A stretch of DNA of 5,021 nucleotides from Halonatronomonas sp051745085. Its GTDB lineage: Bacteria; Bacillota; Halanaerobiia; Halanaerobiales; Halarsenatibacteraceae. Location: the NCBI GenBank assembly GCA_051745085.1, contig JBNJDR010000086.1:1-5021 (forward strand), given 5' to 3'. The position numbers and the translations under genes are program-made. Shown here in pieces: positions 1 through 5,021 of the stretch (positions within the stretch are counted from its first letter, which is position 1; the number at the start of each line of letters is the position of its first letter). The notes under the pieces were generated by a model. The model worked only from the letters and a program-made list of their open reading frames with translations. It ran no database searches and was not told where the DNA came from.

Positions 1-302
1 TAAAGCAGGCAGGATATGAGCATGAAGGGGATCTCGGGATAAAAGGGAGGGAAGTATTTCAGGAAGTGAGGAAGTCCAGGTTTCTCAGGCATCACCTTTA
101 TGTCTGTACTAAGGATTGTAGAGCGTTTAAAGAACATATTTTCTTTAGAGATTACCTCCGGGCGGATGAGCAGACAAAAAATAAATATGCCCAGCTCAAG
201 CGGGAACTGGCCCGGGAATATACCTATGATGTAGATGGTTACTGTGAAGCTAAAACCGAATTCATTCGGTCCATCCTTGAAAGAGAAACTAAAAGCAAAT
301 AA
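1..302 (+). CDS. GrpB/UPF0157 family protein, C-terminal part (5' end outside window)
   Basis: The reading frame is open from the left edge (first whole codon at 3) to a TAA at 300-302 and gives 99 residues. It starts with KQAGYEHEGDLGIKGREVF, which fits the GrpB signature (GY.H.GDLGI.GRE.F), and continues with RHHLYVC, FRDYLR, LKRELA and EAKTEFI, all typical of the C-terminal half of this family. A GTG at 66 could be mistaken for a start, but conserved family sequence lies upstream of it in the same frame, so it is an internal valine. Family members are usually about 170-180 residues, so roughly the first 75 are missing. GrpB proteins are related to the nucleotidyltransferase superfamily; their cellular role is poorly defined and the name does not mean a GrpE-like function. 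The gene converges on the cyclase gene, with only 5 bases between the two stop codons. Confidence 0.88.
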   Translation, partial: KQAGYEHEGDLGIKGREVFQEVRKSRFLRHHLYVCTKDCRAFKEHIFFRDYLRADEQTKNKYAQLKRELAREYTYDVDGYCEAKTEFIRSILERETKSK

Positions 303-307
303 TAATA

Positions 308-1246
308 TTAAATGATCTTTTCAACTTTATTTCTACCTGCTGCTTTCGCTTTATAGAGAGCATTATCAACTCTGTTTAAAATACTATCAAAATCGTCACC
401 TTCTTGGAAAATTGTGACTCCAAAACTAGCAGTAATATTTTCGGAGATAGAAGGGATGTTCATGTTCTCTATAGCCTGCCTTATCCTTTCGGCCATCTGC
501 ATACTATCATCAAGGTCAGAGTGGGGCAATAAGATGAGGAATTCTTCCCCGCCGATTCTGGCAGCCATATCTTCCTGGCGGCTGTTCTTTTTTAATATAT
601 CTGCTAGAGCTATTAATACTTTGTCCCCGGTAGAATGTCCATAAGTGTCATTTATCTTTTTGAATCTATCCAGGTCGAGCATTATTACTGTGAGGGGGAA
701 GGTATGCCTTAAAGCTTGAGCTGACATTTTTTCTAAATATTCCATAAAAGCCTTGCGGTTTTTGAGTCCGGTAAGATGGTCAGTTCGGAGCAGTTCTTCG
801 ATCTTTTCTTTAGAACGTTCTAGCTGGATATTTTTTTTGGTTAGCTCCCTGGACTTATTGGTTAATTCATTATTGAGCTGGGTTAGTTTATTTAATATTT
901 CTTCATTATCATTGAGGCGATGTGCTCCAAATAAAATATATCTATCGCCTTTTGAATAGATAAAGCTATTAGTTTTATAAGGAAGAGAGTTTTCTCTGAG
1001 AAAAGATAGGTTTTGCCGCTGGACGCCTTTATCCTGGGGCAGGGCCAATTCTGCCCGGCTTTTATGAGCGATGTGATTGATTATATTGCTTTTTCCTTCA
1101 AAAGTTCCCACCAGGTCGGTAAAAGTAGTATTGCAGTCTAAAATCATTCCCTGTTTATCAAATATTATAATTAAAATGTCTGTAACTTTTTTTAAAAAAT
1201 TCGAGAAGGGATACGGACATTCTTGAATTAAATTTTCTTCTGTCAT
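308..1246 (-). CDS. PAS-GGDEF diguanylate cyclase
   Basis: The protein has 312 residues and no evident signal peptide or membrane segment, so it is probably cytoplasmic. It should make cyclic di-GMP from two GTP. Residues about 15-115 look like a PAS sensor domain (the IIIFDKQGMILDCNTTF pattern). Residues about 116-153 form a charged, heptad-like coiled coil that probably pairs two monomers. Residues about 154-312 are the GGDEF domain: DHLTGLKNR at 156-164, the metal-binding stretch DLDRFKKIND at 191-200, and the active-site GGEEF at 232-236. RQED at 223-226 lies exactly five residues before GGEEF, the position of the inhibitory I-site (RxxD), so product inhibition is expected. ATG at 1246 is preferred because AGGTG lies 8 bases upstream of it; an in-frame GTG at 1264 would add six residues but has no clear ribosome binding site. 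It is the last gene of the apparent tup operon, 36 bases after the TspO-like gene. The PAS ligand cannot be read from the sequence. Confidence 0.95.
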   Translation of the reverse strand: MTEENLIQECPYPFSNFLKKVTDILIIIFDKQGMILDCNTTFTDLVGTFEGKSNIINHIAHKSRAELALPQDKGVQRQNLSFLRENSLPYKTNSFIYSKGDRYILFGAHRLNDNEEILNKLTQLNNELTNKSRELTKKNIQLERSKEKIEELLRTDHLTGLKNRKAFMEYLEKMSAQALRHTFPLTVIMLDLDRFKKINDTYGHSTGDKVLIALADILKKNSRQEDMAARIGGEEFLILLPHSDLDDSMQMAERIRQAIENMNIPSISENITASFGVTIFQEGDDFDSILNRVDNALYKAKAAGRNKVEKII

Positions 1247-1282
1247 ATTTATTGCACCTACCACTGTGGCGAATATTTTTTG

Positions 1283-2068
1283 TTAATTAAAACTTATCTT
1301 GCCCCCCGCAAACTTTAAACCTGAAAAGAGGATAATTAATATACTGATTAAAACAGCTAATGAAGCTAAATCAATGAACCCTCTGGATTCTACTAATTTA
1401 GCCAAAATACCGAGAAGTGCCCACAATATAACCAGGGTGTAGGCATAATCTTTCCTGATTTTCAAAAATATAAGCGTGAGTAAAATTACTACTGTCAGAA
1501 GGACAATAAGCCAGGCGGATTCAGAAAGACCAAACCGCTGCCATTCAATTGCTACCTGCCAGGCGGATATATTTGCAATGGTTGCTACAGATATCCAGCC
1601 TAGATAAATACTGAAAGGTATCGTCAGCCAACCGAAGTTATCTACACCAAAGTTTATCCGGCGGTATATTAAAATTAAAGTTGTTAAGAGGCCGACCATG
1701 ATTATCACGGAAAGACCTATTAAGTCATAGTGCCAGGTGAAAAGCCAGATAGCGTTTAAAAGTGAAGAGATAAAGAAGAGATAACCAACTTTATCGATGT
1801 ATCTCAGAGATTTAGTTTTATTTCTGATCAGACCAAGCGTTAATGAACCAACCAAAATTATAAGGGCTAGATATATTATTCCCCAAATGGCAAAGGTGAA
1901 TCCAGCAGGTGTAAATATATTATAATATTTATCTGATATCTCATCGGTGGGGATATCATTTAGGGGTAGATAATTAGCTAAAAAATTAATTAAGAGCATA
2001 AATAGCAGACCTATTATATTAAGGATTTGCTTGGTTTTTATTTCTTGCTTCAAATTATAATTATTCAT
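1283..2068 (-). CDS. TspO/MBR-like (tryptophan-rich sensory type) membrane protein
   Basis: This is a very hydrophobic protein of 261 residues with seven or eight likely membrane segments (about 14-34, 55-80, 93-112, 118-135, 146-168, 184-203, 208-224 and 234-252). Residues 52-66 (FTPAGFTFAIWGIIY) resemble the first conserved block of TspO/MBR proteins (P.G..F..W..LY). LLNAIWLFTW (103-112) and PFSIYLGWISVATIAN (151-166) resemble later blocks. Classical TspO has about 160 residues and five helices, so this belongs to the larger, little-studied bacterial relatives often labelled tryptophan-rich sensory protein. TspO proteins bind porphyrins or other hydrophobic ligands; the ligand here is unknown. 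The ATG at 2068 shares one base with the ATPase stop codon (TGATG), which suggests coupled translation. A TTG one codon upstream (2071) has the better distance, 8 bases, to GGGGAG at 2080-2085 and is an equal candidate. The fold class is moderately certain; the function is not. Confidence 0.75.
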   Translation of the reverse strand: MNNYNLKQEIKTKQILNIIGLLFMLLINFLANYLPLNDIPTDEISDKYYNIFTPAGFTFAIWGIIYLALIILVGSLTLGLIRNKTKSLRYIDKVGYLFFISSLLNAIWLFTWHYDLIGLSVIIMVGLLTTLILIYRRINFGVDNFGWLTIPFSIYLGWISVATIANISAWQVAIEWQRFGLSESAWLIVLLTVVILLTLIFLKIRKDYAYTLVILWALLGILAKLVESRGFIDLASLAVLISILIILFSGLKFAGGKISFN

Positions 2069-2817
2069 CAATAAATCAACTCCCCTTCAAGAAATTTTTT
2101 GGTTACTTCCTTAGACGGATTATTGAAAAACTTTGCTTTTTGATCTACCTCTATCATTCGTCCCTGGTAAAGCAGTCCTACTCGATCAGTTAATCTTTTA
2201 GCCTGGAGAATGTTATGGGTCACCATGATGATGGATTTATTTTTTTGTTTGATATACCTTTTGATCATCTTTTCTAGAATACTTATATTAGTAGGATCGA
2301 GGTTGGAAGTAGGTTCATCCAGTAAAAGCACATTAGGTTCAAAAACAATCGCTCGAGCCATAGCCACCCGCTGAGCTTCCCCTCCAGATAGAGTGTCGGC
2401 CTGTTGGTTTTTTAATTCAGCTATACCGAGATAATCCAGAAGGCTTTCTATCTCTTGTCTTCTTTGGTTTGTAATATTGATATTTCTTAGCTTCAAAGGA
2501 TATATAACATTTTTCCAGACGGTCGTCTTGAGCAGGGCTGAACGCTGTAAAACTGTTGTTATTTCCCGACGGGTATCCAAATCTGGAATTTTACTTGAAT
2601 TATATACTTTTTGATTATATGATATTGTACCACTCTCCGGGGTTTCAAGAAAGTTTAGCAATCTTAAAAGAGTACTTTTGCCGGAACCGCTGGGACCTAC
2701 TAAGCCAAATATCTCTCCAGAATATATATCTAAATTCTTAATTCTTAAAATTTCTTTATCGCTGTAACTTTTATTAATGTTTTTAAGCTTATAAACTAGT
2801 TCATGTGTGATTTTAAT
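2068..2817 (-). CDS. tupC: Tungstate-type ABC transporter ATPase (TupC-like), probable ATT start
   Basis: The protein is a 249-residue ABC ATPase if it begins at 2817. Motifs in order: Walker A GPSGSGKST (41-49), Q-loop glutamine at 91 (VLQRSALL), signature LSGGEAQR (143-150), Walker B VLLLDEP (163-169), D-loop SNLD (171-174) and H-loop histidine 201 (VTHN). All catalytic elements are present, so it should power import through the TupB permease encoded just upstream. The frame is open from a stop at 2869-2871, yet it has no ATG, GTG or TTG before the TTG at 2661, and starting there would delete Walker A. The best start is ATT at 2815-2817, which shares a base with the tupB stop (ATTAA) and has AAGGAG 4 bases upstream. 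ATC at 2809-2811 is the alternative. A sequence error near the start is also possible. Tungstate, rather than molybdate, is assigned from the partner permease. Confidence 0.88.
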   Translation of the reverse strand: MKITHELVYKLKNINKSYSDKEILRIKNLDIYSGEIFGLVGPSGSGKSTLLRLLNFLETPESGTISYNQKVYNSSKIPDLDTRREITTVLQRSALLKTTVWKNVIYPLKLRNINITNQRRQEIESLLDYLGIAELKNQQADTLSGGEAQRVAMARAIVFEPNVLLLDEPTSNLDPTNISILEKMIKRYIKQKNKSIIMVTHNILQAKRLTDRVGLLYQGRMIEVDQKAKFFNNPSKEVTKKFLEGELIY

Positions 2818-3508
2818 CCCTCTCCTTTTTCTGGAGATGCAGCATTGATAAATTGATGATAAAAGTAATCACTAAGAGAATGATACCCAGGGCCAAAGCC
2901 AACCCGAATTTACCCTGACGGGTTTCTAAAACGATTGCAGTAGTTAATACTCTGGTTTTCCCCTGGATGTTGCCACCTACTAACATAACGGCTCCTACTT
3001 CAGAAATTACAGCGCCAAAGCCAGCTATAACAGCTATTAATGCTCCCAGACGGGCTTCTTTAATGGTTGTCCAGATCAGCTGCTTTTTTGTTGCGCCCAA
3101 AGCTTTTAGCTGTAATAATAAATTTTTATCTATTCCCATAACGGCAGTCATAATAAAACCTGCTACCAGGGGGAGAGCCAGGATGGTTTGGGCAGCTATG
3201 ATTGCTTTAGGGGTGAACAGCCAGCCCAGTGACCCCATAGGTCCGCTGGCAGAAAATATAATAAAGACAAATAATCCGATGACCACCGGTGGAAATCCCA
3301 TGCCTGTATATAAAAAAGCAGTTATTATGTTTTTGCCTGGAAATTTAGCCAGGCCTAAAATAGTGCCCAGAGGAAGGCCAATTATGACAGCAAAGAAAAG
3401 GGCCGCCCCGCTAACCTGCAGGGAAACTGCAATAATATCTAATATTTCTTTATCTAGATTTATAAGTAAATTTAATGCTTCCTGGATGCCTTCGATAAGT
3501 ATTTCCAT
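2813..3508 (-). CDS. tupB: Tungstate ABC transporter permease (TupB-like)
   Basis: The protein has 231 residues and about five or six membrane segments, and is the channel subunit of an oxyanion importer in the cytoplasmic membrane. It closely resembles TupB permeases: GFPPVVIGLFVF (71-82), SEVGAVMLVGGNIQGKTRVLTTAIV (169-193) and ETRQGKFGLALALG (195-208). The ATPase-docking (EAA-type) loop covers about 134-160, with LKALGATKKQL followed by KEARLGALIAV. Relatives transport tungstate, or in some cases molybdate, for tungsten or molybdenum enzymes. ATG at 3508 has AAGGAG 9 bases upstream (3518-3523), a strong site for the first gene of an operon. The stop codon overlaps the ATPase start. No substrate-binding protein gene (tupA) lies upstream, where it normally does; a control region and a divergent antiporter gene are found there instead. 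Specificity comes from family resemblance only. Confidence 0.9.
   Translation of the reverse strand: MEILIEGIQEALNLLINLDKEILDIIAVSLQVSGAALFFAVIIGLPLGTILGLAKFPGKNIITAFLYTGMGFPPVVIGLFVFIIFSASGPMGSLGWLFTPKAIIAAQTILALPLVAGFIMTAVMGIDKNLLLQLKALGATKKQLIWTTIKEARLGALIAVIAGFGAVISEVGAVMLVGGNIQGKTRVLTTAIVLETRQGKFGLALALGIILLVITFIINLSMLHLQKKERD
2815..2827 (-). promoter_or_regulatory. Ribosome binding site and ATT start of the ATPase gene
   Basis: On the minus strand AAGGAG (2827-2822) is followed by AGGG and then ATT (2817-2815), whose last base is the first base of the tupB TAA stop (2815-2813). The binding site lies inside the last codons of tupB (Lys-Lys-Glu-Arg-Asp). The geometry looks like translational coupling, with ribosomes ending tupB and restarting in place. 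The 4-base spacing to ATT is short; the in-frame ATC at 2811 is 10 bases away. The only nearby ATG (2804) is in another frame and reads ATG AAC TAG. Confidence 0.55.
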
Positions 3509-3735
3509 TTAATTAATCTCCTTGCTTTTAACTAAGCTTATTTCTAAGGTGGACTGTAAGCCGGTATAAATATATTTCTATATTGTTGCTAAAAAACCTT
3601 TTTTAAGGTATTATTTATAATATGATGAATTAAACAATTATTCTAATTATTTATAGTTTTAGCGCAAAAAATTTGTCGTAATCAGCAAAATTTCTTTCAA
3701 ATTTTTAATATTGAGATATATTTATTATATTACAT

Positions 3736-3756
3736 AGGTTGATTTCAAGGTTGATT
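3736..3756 (+). repeat. Tandem direct repeat AGGTTGATT x2 at the nhaC promoter
   Basis: AGGTTGATT occurs at 3736-3744 and again at 3748-3756, identical over 9 bases and 12 bases apart start to start. The first copy contains the candidate -35 hexamer (TTGATT, 3739-3744) and the second lies in the spacer before the -10. A direct repeat in this position may be an operator for a regulator acting on nhaC, but no known binding motif is recognised. Confidence 0.6.
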
Positions 3757-3768
3757 GGGTGGTATAGA
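3739..3768 (+). promoter_or_regulatory. Candidate sigma-A promoter of nhaC
   Basis: TTGATT (3739-3744) matches 4 of 6 bases of the -35 consensus. After an 18-base spacer comes TATAGA (3763-3768), 4 of 6 at the -10, preceded by TGG, which gives an extended -10 (TGn). Transcription would start near 3775 and leave a leader of about 55 bases before the TTG start codon. The region is AT-rich, so chance matches are likely; this is the best pair I could find on this side. Confidence 0.5.
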
Positions 3769-3780
3769 AATTGCACAATG

Positions 3781-3803
3781 ATATAAATGGAAGTCATTTA
3801 TAT
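3781..3803 (+). promoter_or_regulatory. Perfect 9-bp inverted repeat in the nhaC leader
   Basis: ATATAAATG (3781-3789) and CATTTATAT (3795-3803) are exact reverse complements separated by five bases (GAAGT). It lies downstream of the candidate promoter and about 12 bases before the ribosome binding site. As DNA it would be a 23-bp palindromic operator; as RNA it would be an AT-rich hairpin near the 5' end of the transcript. No run of U follows directly, so it is not a standard terminator. Confidence 0.6.
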
Positions 3804-3813
3804 AAATAATTTA

Positions 3814-3832
3814 AAAGGGGTGGAAAAAATTG
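3814..3832 (+). promoter_or_regulatory. Ribosome binding site and TTG start of nhaC
   Basis: The purine-rich AAAGGGGTGG (3814-3823) lies 6 bases before TTG at 3830-3832. An in-frame stop TAA at 3812-3814 rules out any start further upstream. The first in-frame ATG downstream lies inside the first membrane segment, so TTG is the only sensible start. Confidence 0.75.
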
Positions 3833-5021
3833 AGTAACGAAAATGAAACGCAGGAACAAGAATTAAGGTATGATAAGGTTCCTTCTTTTGGTAGTTCGGT
3901 CTTTGTCCTGTTATTCTTGGCTGTGAGTATGGGAATATCCGTTTTATGGCTGGAGATACCTGTTCATGTAACACTTTTAGTTACCATTGTAGTAGCTACA
4001 ATAGTTGCTATGAGAACAGGCTATAGTTGGAACGATGTTCAGGATGCTATGTTGTATGGGGCAAATATTGCTATGCTTCCTATGTTAATTTTGATGATCA
4101 TTGGTGTAGTTATCGGGACATGGCTGGCTTCAGGAACCATTCAAACTATTATTTATTATGGATTGATGATACTTTCTCCATCTTACTTTTTGGTTGCGGC
4201 TGCAGTTATAGTTTCTCTTGCCTCTATGTCTACCGGTAGTTCCTATACCTCTGGTGGTACAGTTGGAGTAGCTATGATGGGTATCGGAGCCGGCCTGGGT
4301 GTTCCGGCGGCAATGACCGCAGGTGCGGTAATAAGTGGAGCTATGTTAGGTGACAAGATGTCTCCTTTATCTGATTCCACCAATCTCGCCTCTGCTGTGG
4401 GAGAAGCAGATCTTTTTGACCACATTAAAAGTATGATGTATACCACGATCCCAGCTTTCATACTTGCCCTGGTTATTTATTGGATCATGGGTCTTTTCTA
4501 TATCGAGGGGACGGCAGATGCTTCTCAGATTACGGTGATCATGGATACCCTAGCCGAAAACTTTATGATCAATCCGATTATGCTTATTCCTCCTGTTTTA
4601 GTTATCTGGATGGCTGTCAAGAAGGTAGATTCGCTGCCAACGATGATAACTGCTTCATTAGTCGCTGCTGGAATGGCGATAATTTTTCAGGGATCTTCAA
4701 TTACAGATGTAACTAACGTTATGAATTATGGTTATGTTGGTGAGACAGGGGTAGAAGCTGTAGATTCATTACTTACCCGCGGTGGTTTGCAAAGTATGAT
4801 GTGGACGGTTTCTCTTGGTTTTATCGGGGTTGGACTCGGCGGTATTTTAGAAAAAACCAGGATGCTGGAATCATTTTTGAGCAAGTTAGGTTCTCTCGTG
4901 AAAAGTCATGGTGGGCTGATTTCTACTACCGTAGCTTCAGCTATTATCTTAAATTTAGCTACAGCCAGTCAATATATGGCTATCATAATCACCGGGAGAA
5001 TGGTTATACCCGAGTATCGCA
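3830..5021 (+). CDS. nhaC: NhaC-family Na+/H+ antiporter (3' end outside window)
   Basis: The frame stays open from the TTG at 3830 to the right edge and gives 397 residues; NhaC proteins usually have about 450-490, so the C-terminal tail is missing. A hydrophilic, acidic N-terminus (SNENETQEQE) is followed by many membrane segments, roughly at 22-40, 44-62, 80-100, 118-134, 143-170, 204-224, 248-264, 270-286, 323-340 and 362-388. The family block GDKMSPLSDSTNLAS occurs at 174-188 and STGSSYTSGGTVG at 134-146; both are characteristic of NhaC and of the related malate/lactate antiporter MleN. The expected role is export of sodium in exchange for protons across the cytoplasmic membrane, for pH and salt balance. 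Coupling to an organic acid, as in MleN, cannot be excluded. It is transcribed away from the tup operon and has its own candidate promoter, operator-like repeat and leader hairpin. Confidence 0.93.
   Translation, partial: MSNENETQEQELRYDKVPSFGSSVFVLLFLAVSMGISVLWLEIPVHVTLLVTIVVATIVAMRTGYSWNDVQDAMLYGANIAMLPMLILMIIGVVIGTWLASGTIQTIIYYGLMILSPSYFLVAAAVIVSLASMSTGSSYTSGGTVGVAMMGIGAGLGVPAAMTAGAVISGAMLGDKMSPLSDSTNLASAVGEADLFDHIKSMMYTTIPAFILALVIYWIMGLFYIEGTADASQITVIMDTLAENFMINPIMLIPPVLVIWMAVKKVDSLPTMITASLVAAGMAIIFQGSSITDVTNVMNYGYVGETGVEAVDSLLTRGGLQSMMWTVSLGFIGVGLGGILEKTRMLESFLSKLGSLVKSHGGLISTTVASAIILNLATASQYMAIIITGRMVIPEYR

Larger units (their letters stand above)
3509..3829. other. Divergent AT-rich control region between tupB and nhaC
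   Basis: This 321-base stretch holds no credible gene. It is far richer in A and T than the flanking genes and must contain the promoters of both divergent units. On the tupB side there is a strong ribosome binding site (AAGGAG at 3518-3523), a less AT-rich patch around 3546-3565, and a short palindrome at 3596-3609 (ACCTT-tttt-AAGGT). No convincing -35/-10 pair for tupB stands out: TTGTTT with TAATAC on the minus strand, 18 bases apart, is a weak candidate around 3610-3637. On the nhaC side are the promoter, direct repeat and inverted repeat listed separately. I see no conserved GC-rich structure resembling a molybdenum or tungsten cofactor riboswitch. Confidence 0.7.

Noticed and set aside
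66..302. A short 78-residue gene starting at GTG 66
   Set aside because: The frame continues to the left edge with conserved GrpB-family residues, so this is only part of a larger gene.
414..959. Two plus-strand open frames (414-644 and 753-959) opposite the cyclase gene
   Set aside because: They overlap well-conserved GGDEF, coiled-coil and PAS-end coding sequence on the other strand and show no recognisable protein features.
1261..1269. CCAC-T-GTGG palindrome just upstream of the cyclase gene
   Set aside because: The stem is only four pairs, with no U-run and no clear position relative to a promoter; chance is the simplest explanation.
2068..2661. ATPase gene starting at TTG 2661 (197 residues)
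   Set aside because: The same frame upstream encodes a perfect Walker A (GPSGSGKST) and a normal N-terminal strand, so this start would truncate a clearly intact gene.
2556..2741. A 61-codon plus-strand frame over the ATPase gene
   Set aside because: It lies antisense to the Walker A and Q-loop coding region and has no family resemblance or ribosome binding site.
2967..3512. A 181-codon open frame on the plus strand opposite tupB
   Set aside because: It mirrors the conserved tupB coding sequence, is rich in proline, threonine and alanine as antisense frames often are, and resembles no family I know.
3509..3640. Molybdenum/tungsten cofactor riboswitch upstream of tupB
   Set aside because: The sequence is AT-rich and lacks the long GC-rich paired structure of that RNA class; only a 5-bp palindrome at 3596-3609 is visible.
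4027..4716. Three open frames inside nhaC (4027-4239 plus, 4243-4461 minus, 4480-4716 plus)
   Set aside because: They are out of frame or antisense to a continuous, strongly NhaC-like reading frame.

Overview
The window comes from an AT-rich bacterium with strong AGGAG-type ribosome binding sites, closely packed or overlapping genes and several non-ATG starts. This looks like a low-GC Firmicute-type anaerobe. A tungstate-type ABC transporter beside an NhaC sodium/proton antiporter would suit a halophilic or alkaliphilic anaerobe such as the Halanaerobiales, but that placement is an inference and is weakly held.

Layout. (1) Positions 1-302, plus strand: the C-terminal half of a GrpB/UPF0157-family protein, cut by the left edge. 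(2) Positions 308-3508, minus strand: one apparent four-gene operon. In transcription order it encodes a TupB-like tungstate permease, a TupC-like ATPase, a large TspO/MBR-like membrane protein, and a PAS-GGDEF diguanylate cyclase. The first three genes overlap by 3-5 or about 1 base at each junction, and the cyclase follows after about 36 bases. The operon ends 5 bases from the convergent GrpB-family stop codon. (3) Positions 3509-3829: a very AT-rich divergent control region holding a candidate extended -10 promoter, a 9-bp tandem repeat and a perfect 9-bp inverted repeat, all on the antiporter side. (4) Positions 3830-5021, plus strand: an NhaC-family antiporter with a TTG start, cut by the right edge after 397 codons.

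How the genes may work together. TupB and TupC are the membrane and motor parts of an oxyanion importer, but no substrate-binding TupA is encoded beside them. The TspO-like protein and the cyclase share the transcript, so oxyanion uptake, a possible membrane sensor and c-di-GMP synthesis are probably co-expressed. The functional link is inference.

Most notable points: the ATPase has no ATG, GTG or TTG codon upstream of its Walker A motif and seems to start at an ATT that overlaps the tupB stop codon; the tup operon lacks tupA and carries TspO-like and c-di-GMP genes instead; and the nhaC leader holds a hairpin or operator-like palindrome next to a repeat-bearing promoter. I found no CRISPR array, insertion sequence, tRNA, rRNA or recognisable riboswitch. 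Nothing here is clearly a previously undescribed system; the unusual operon is the best lead.
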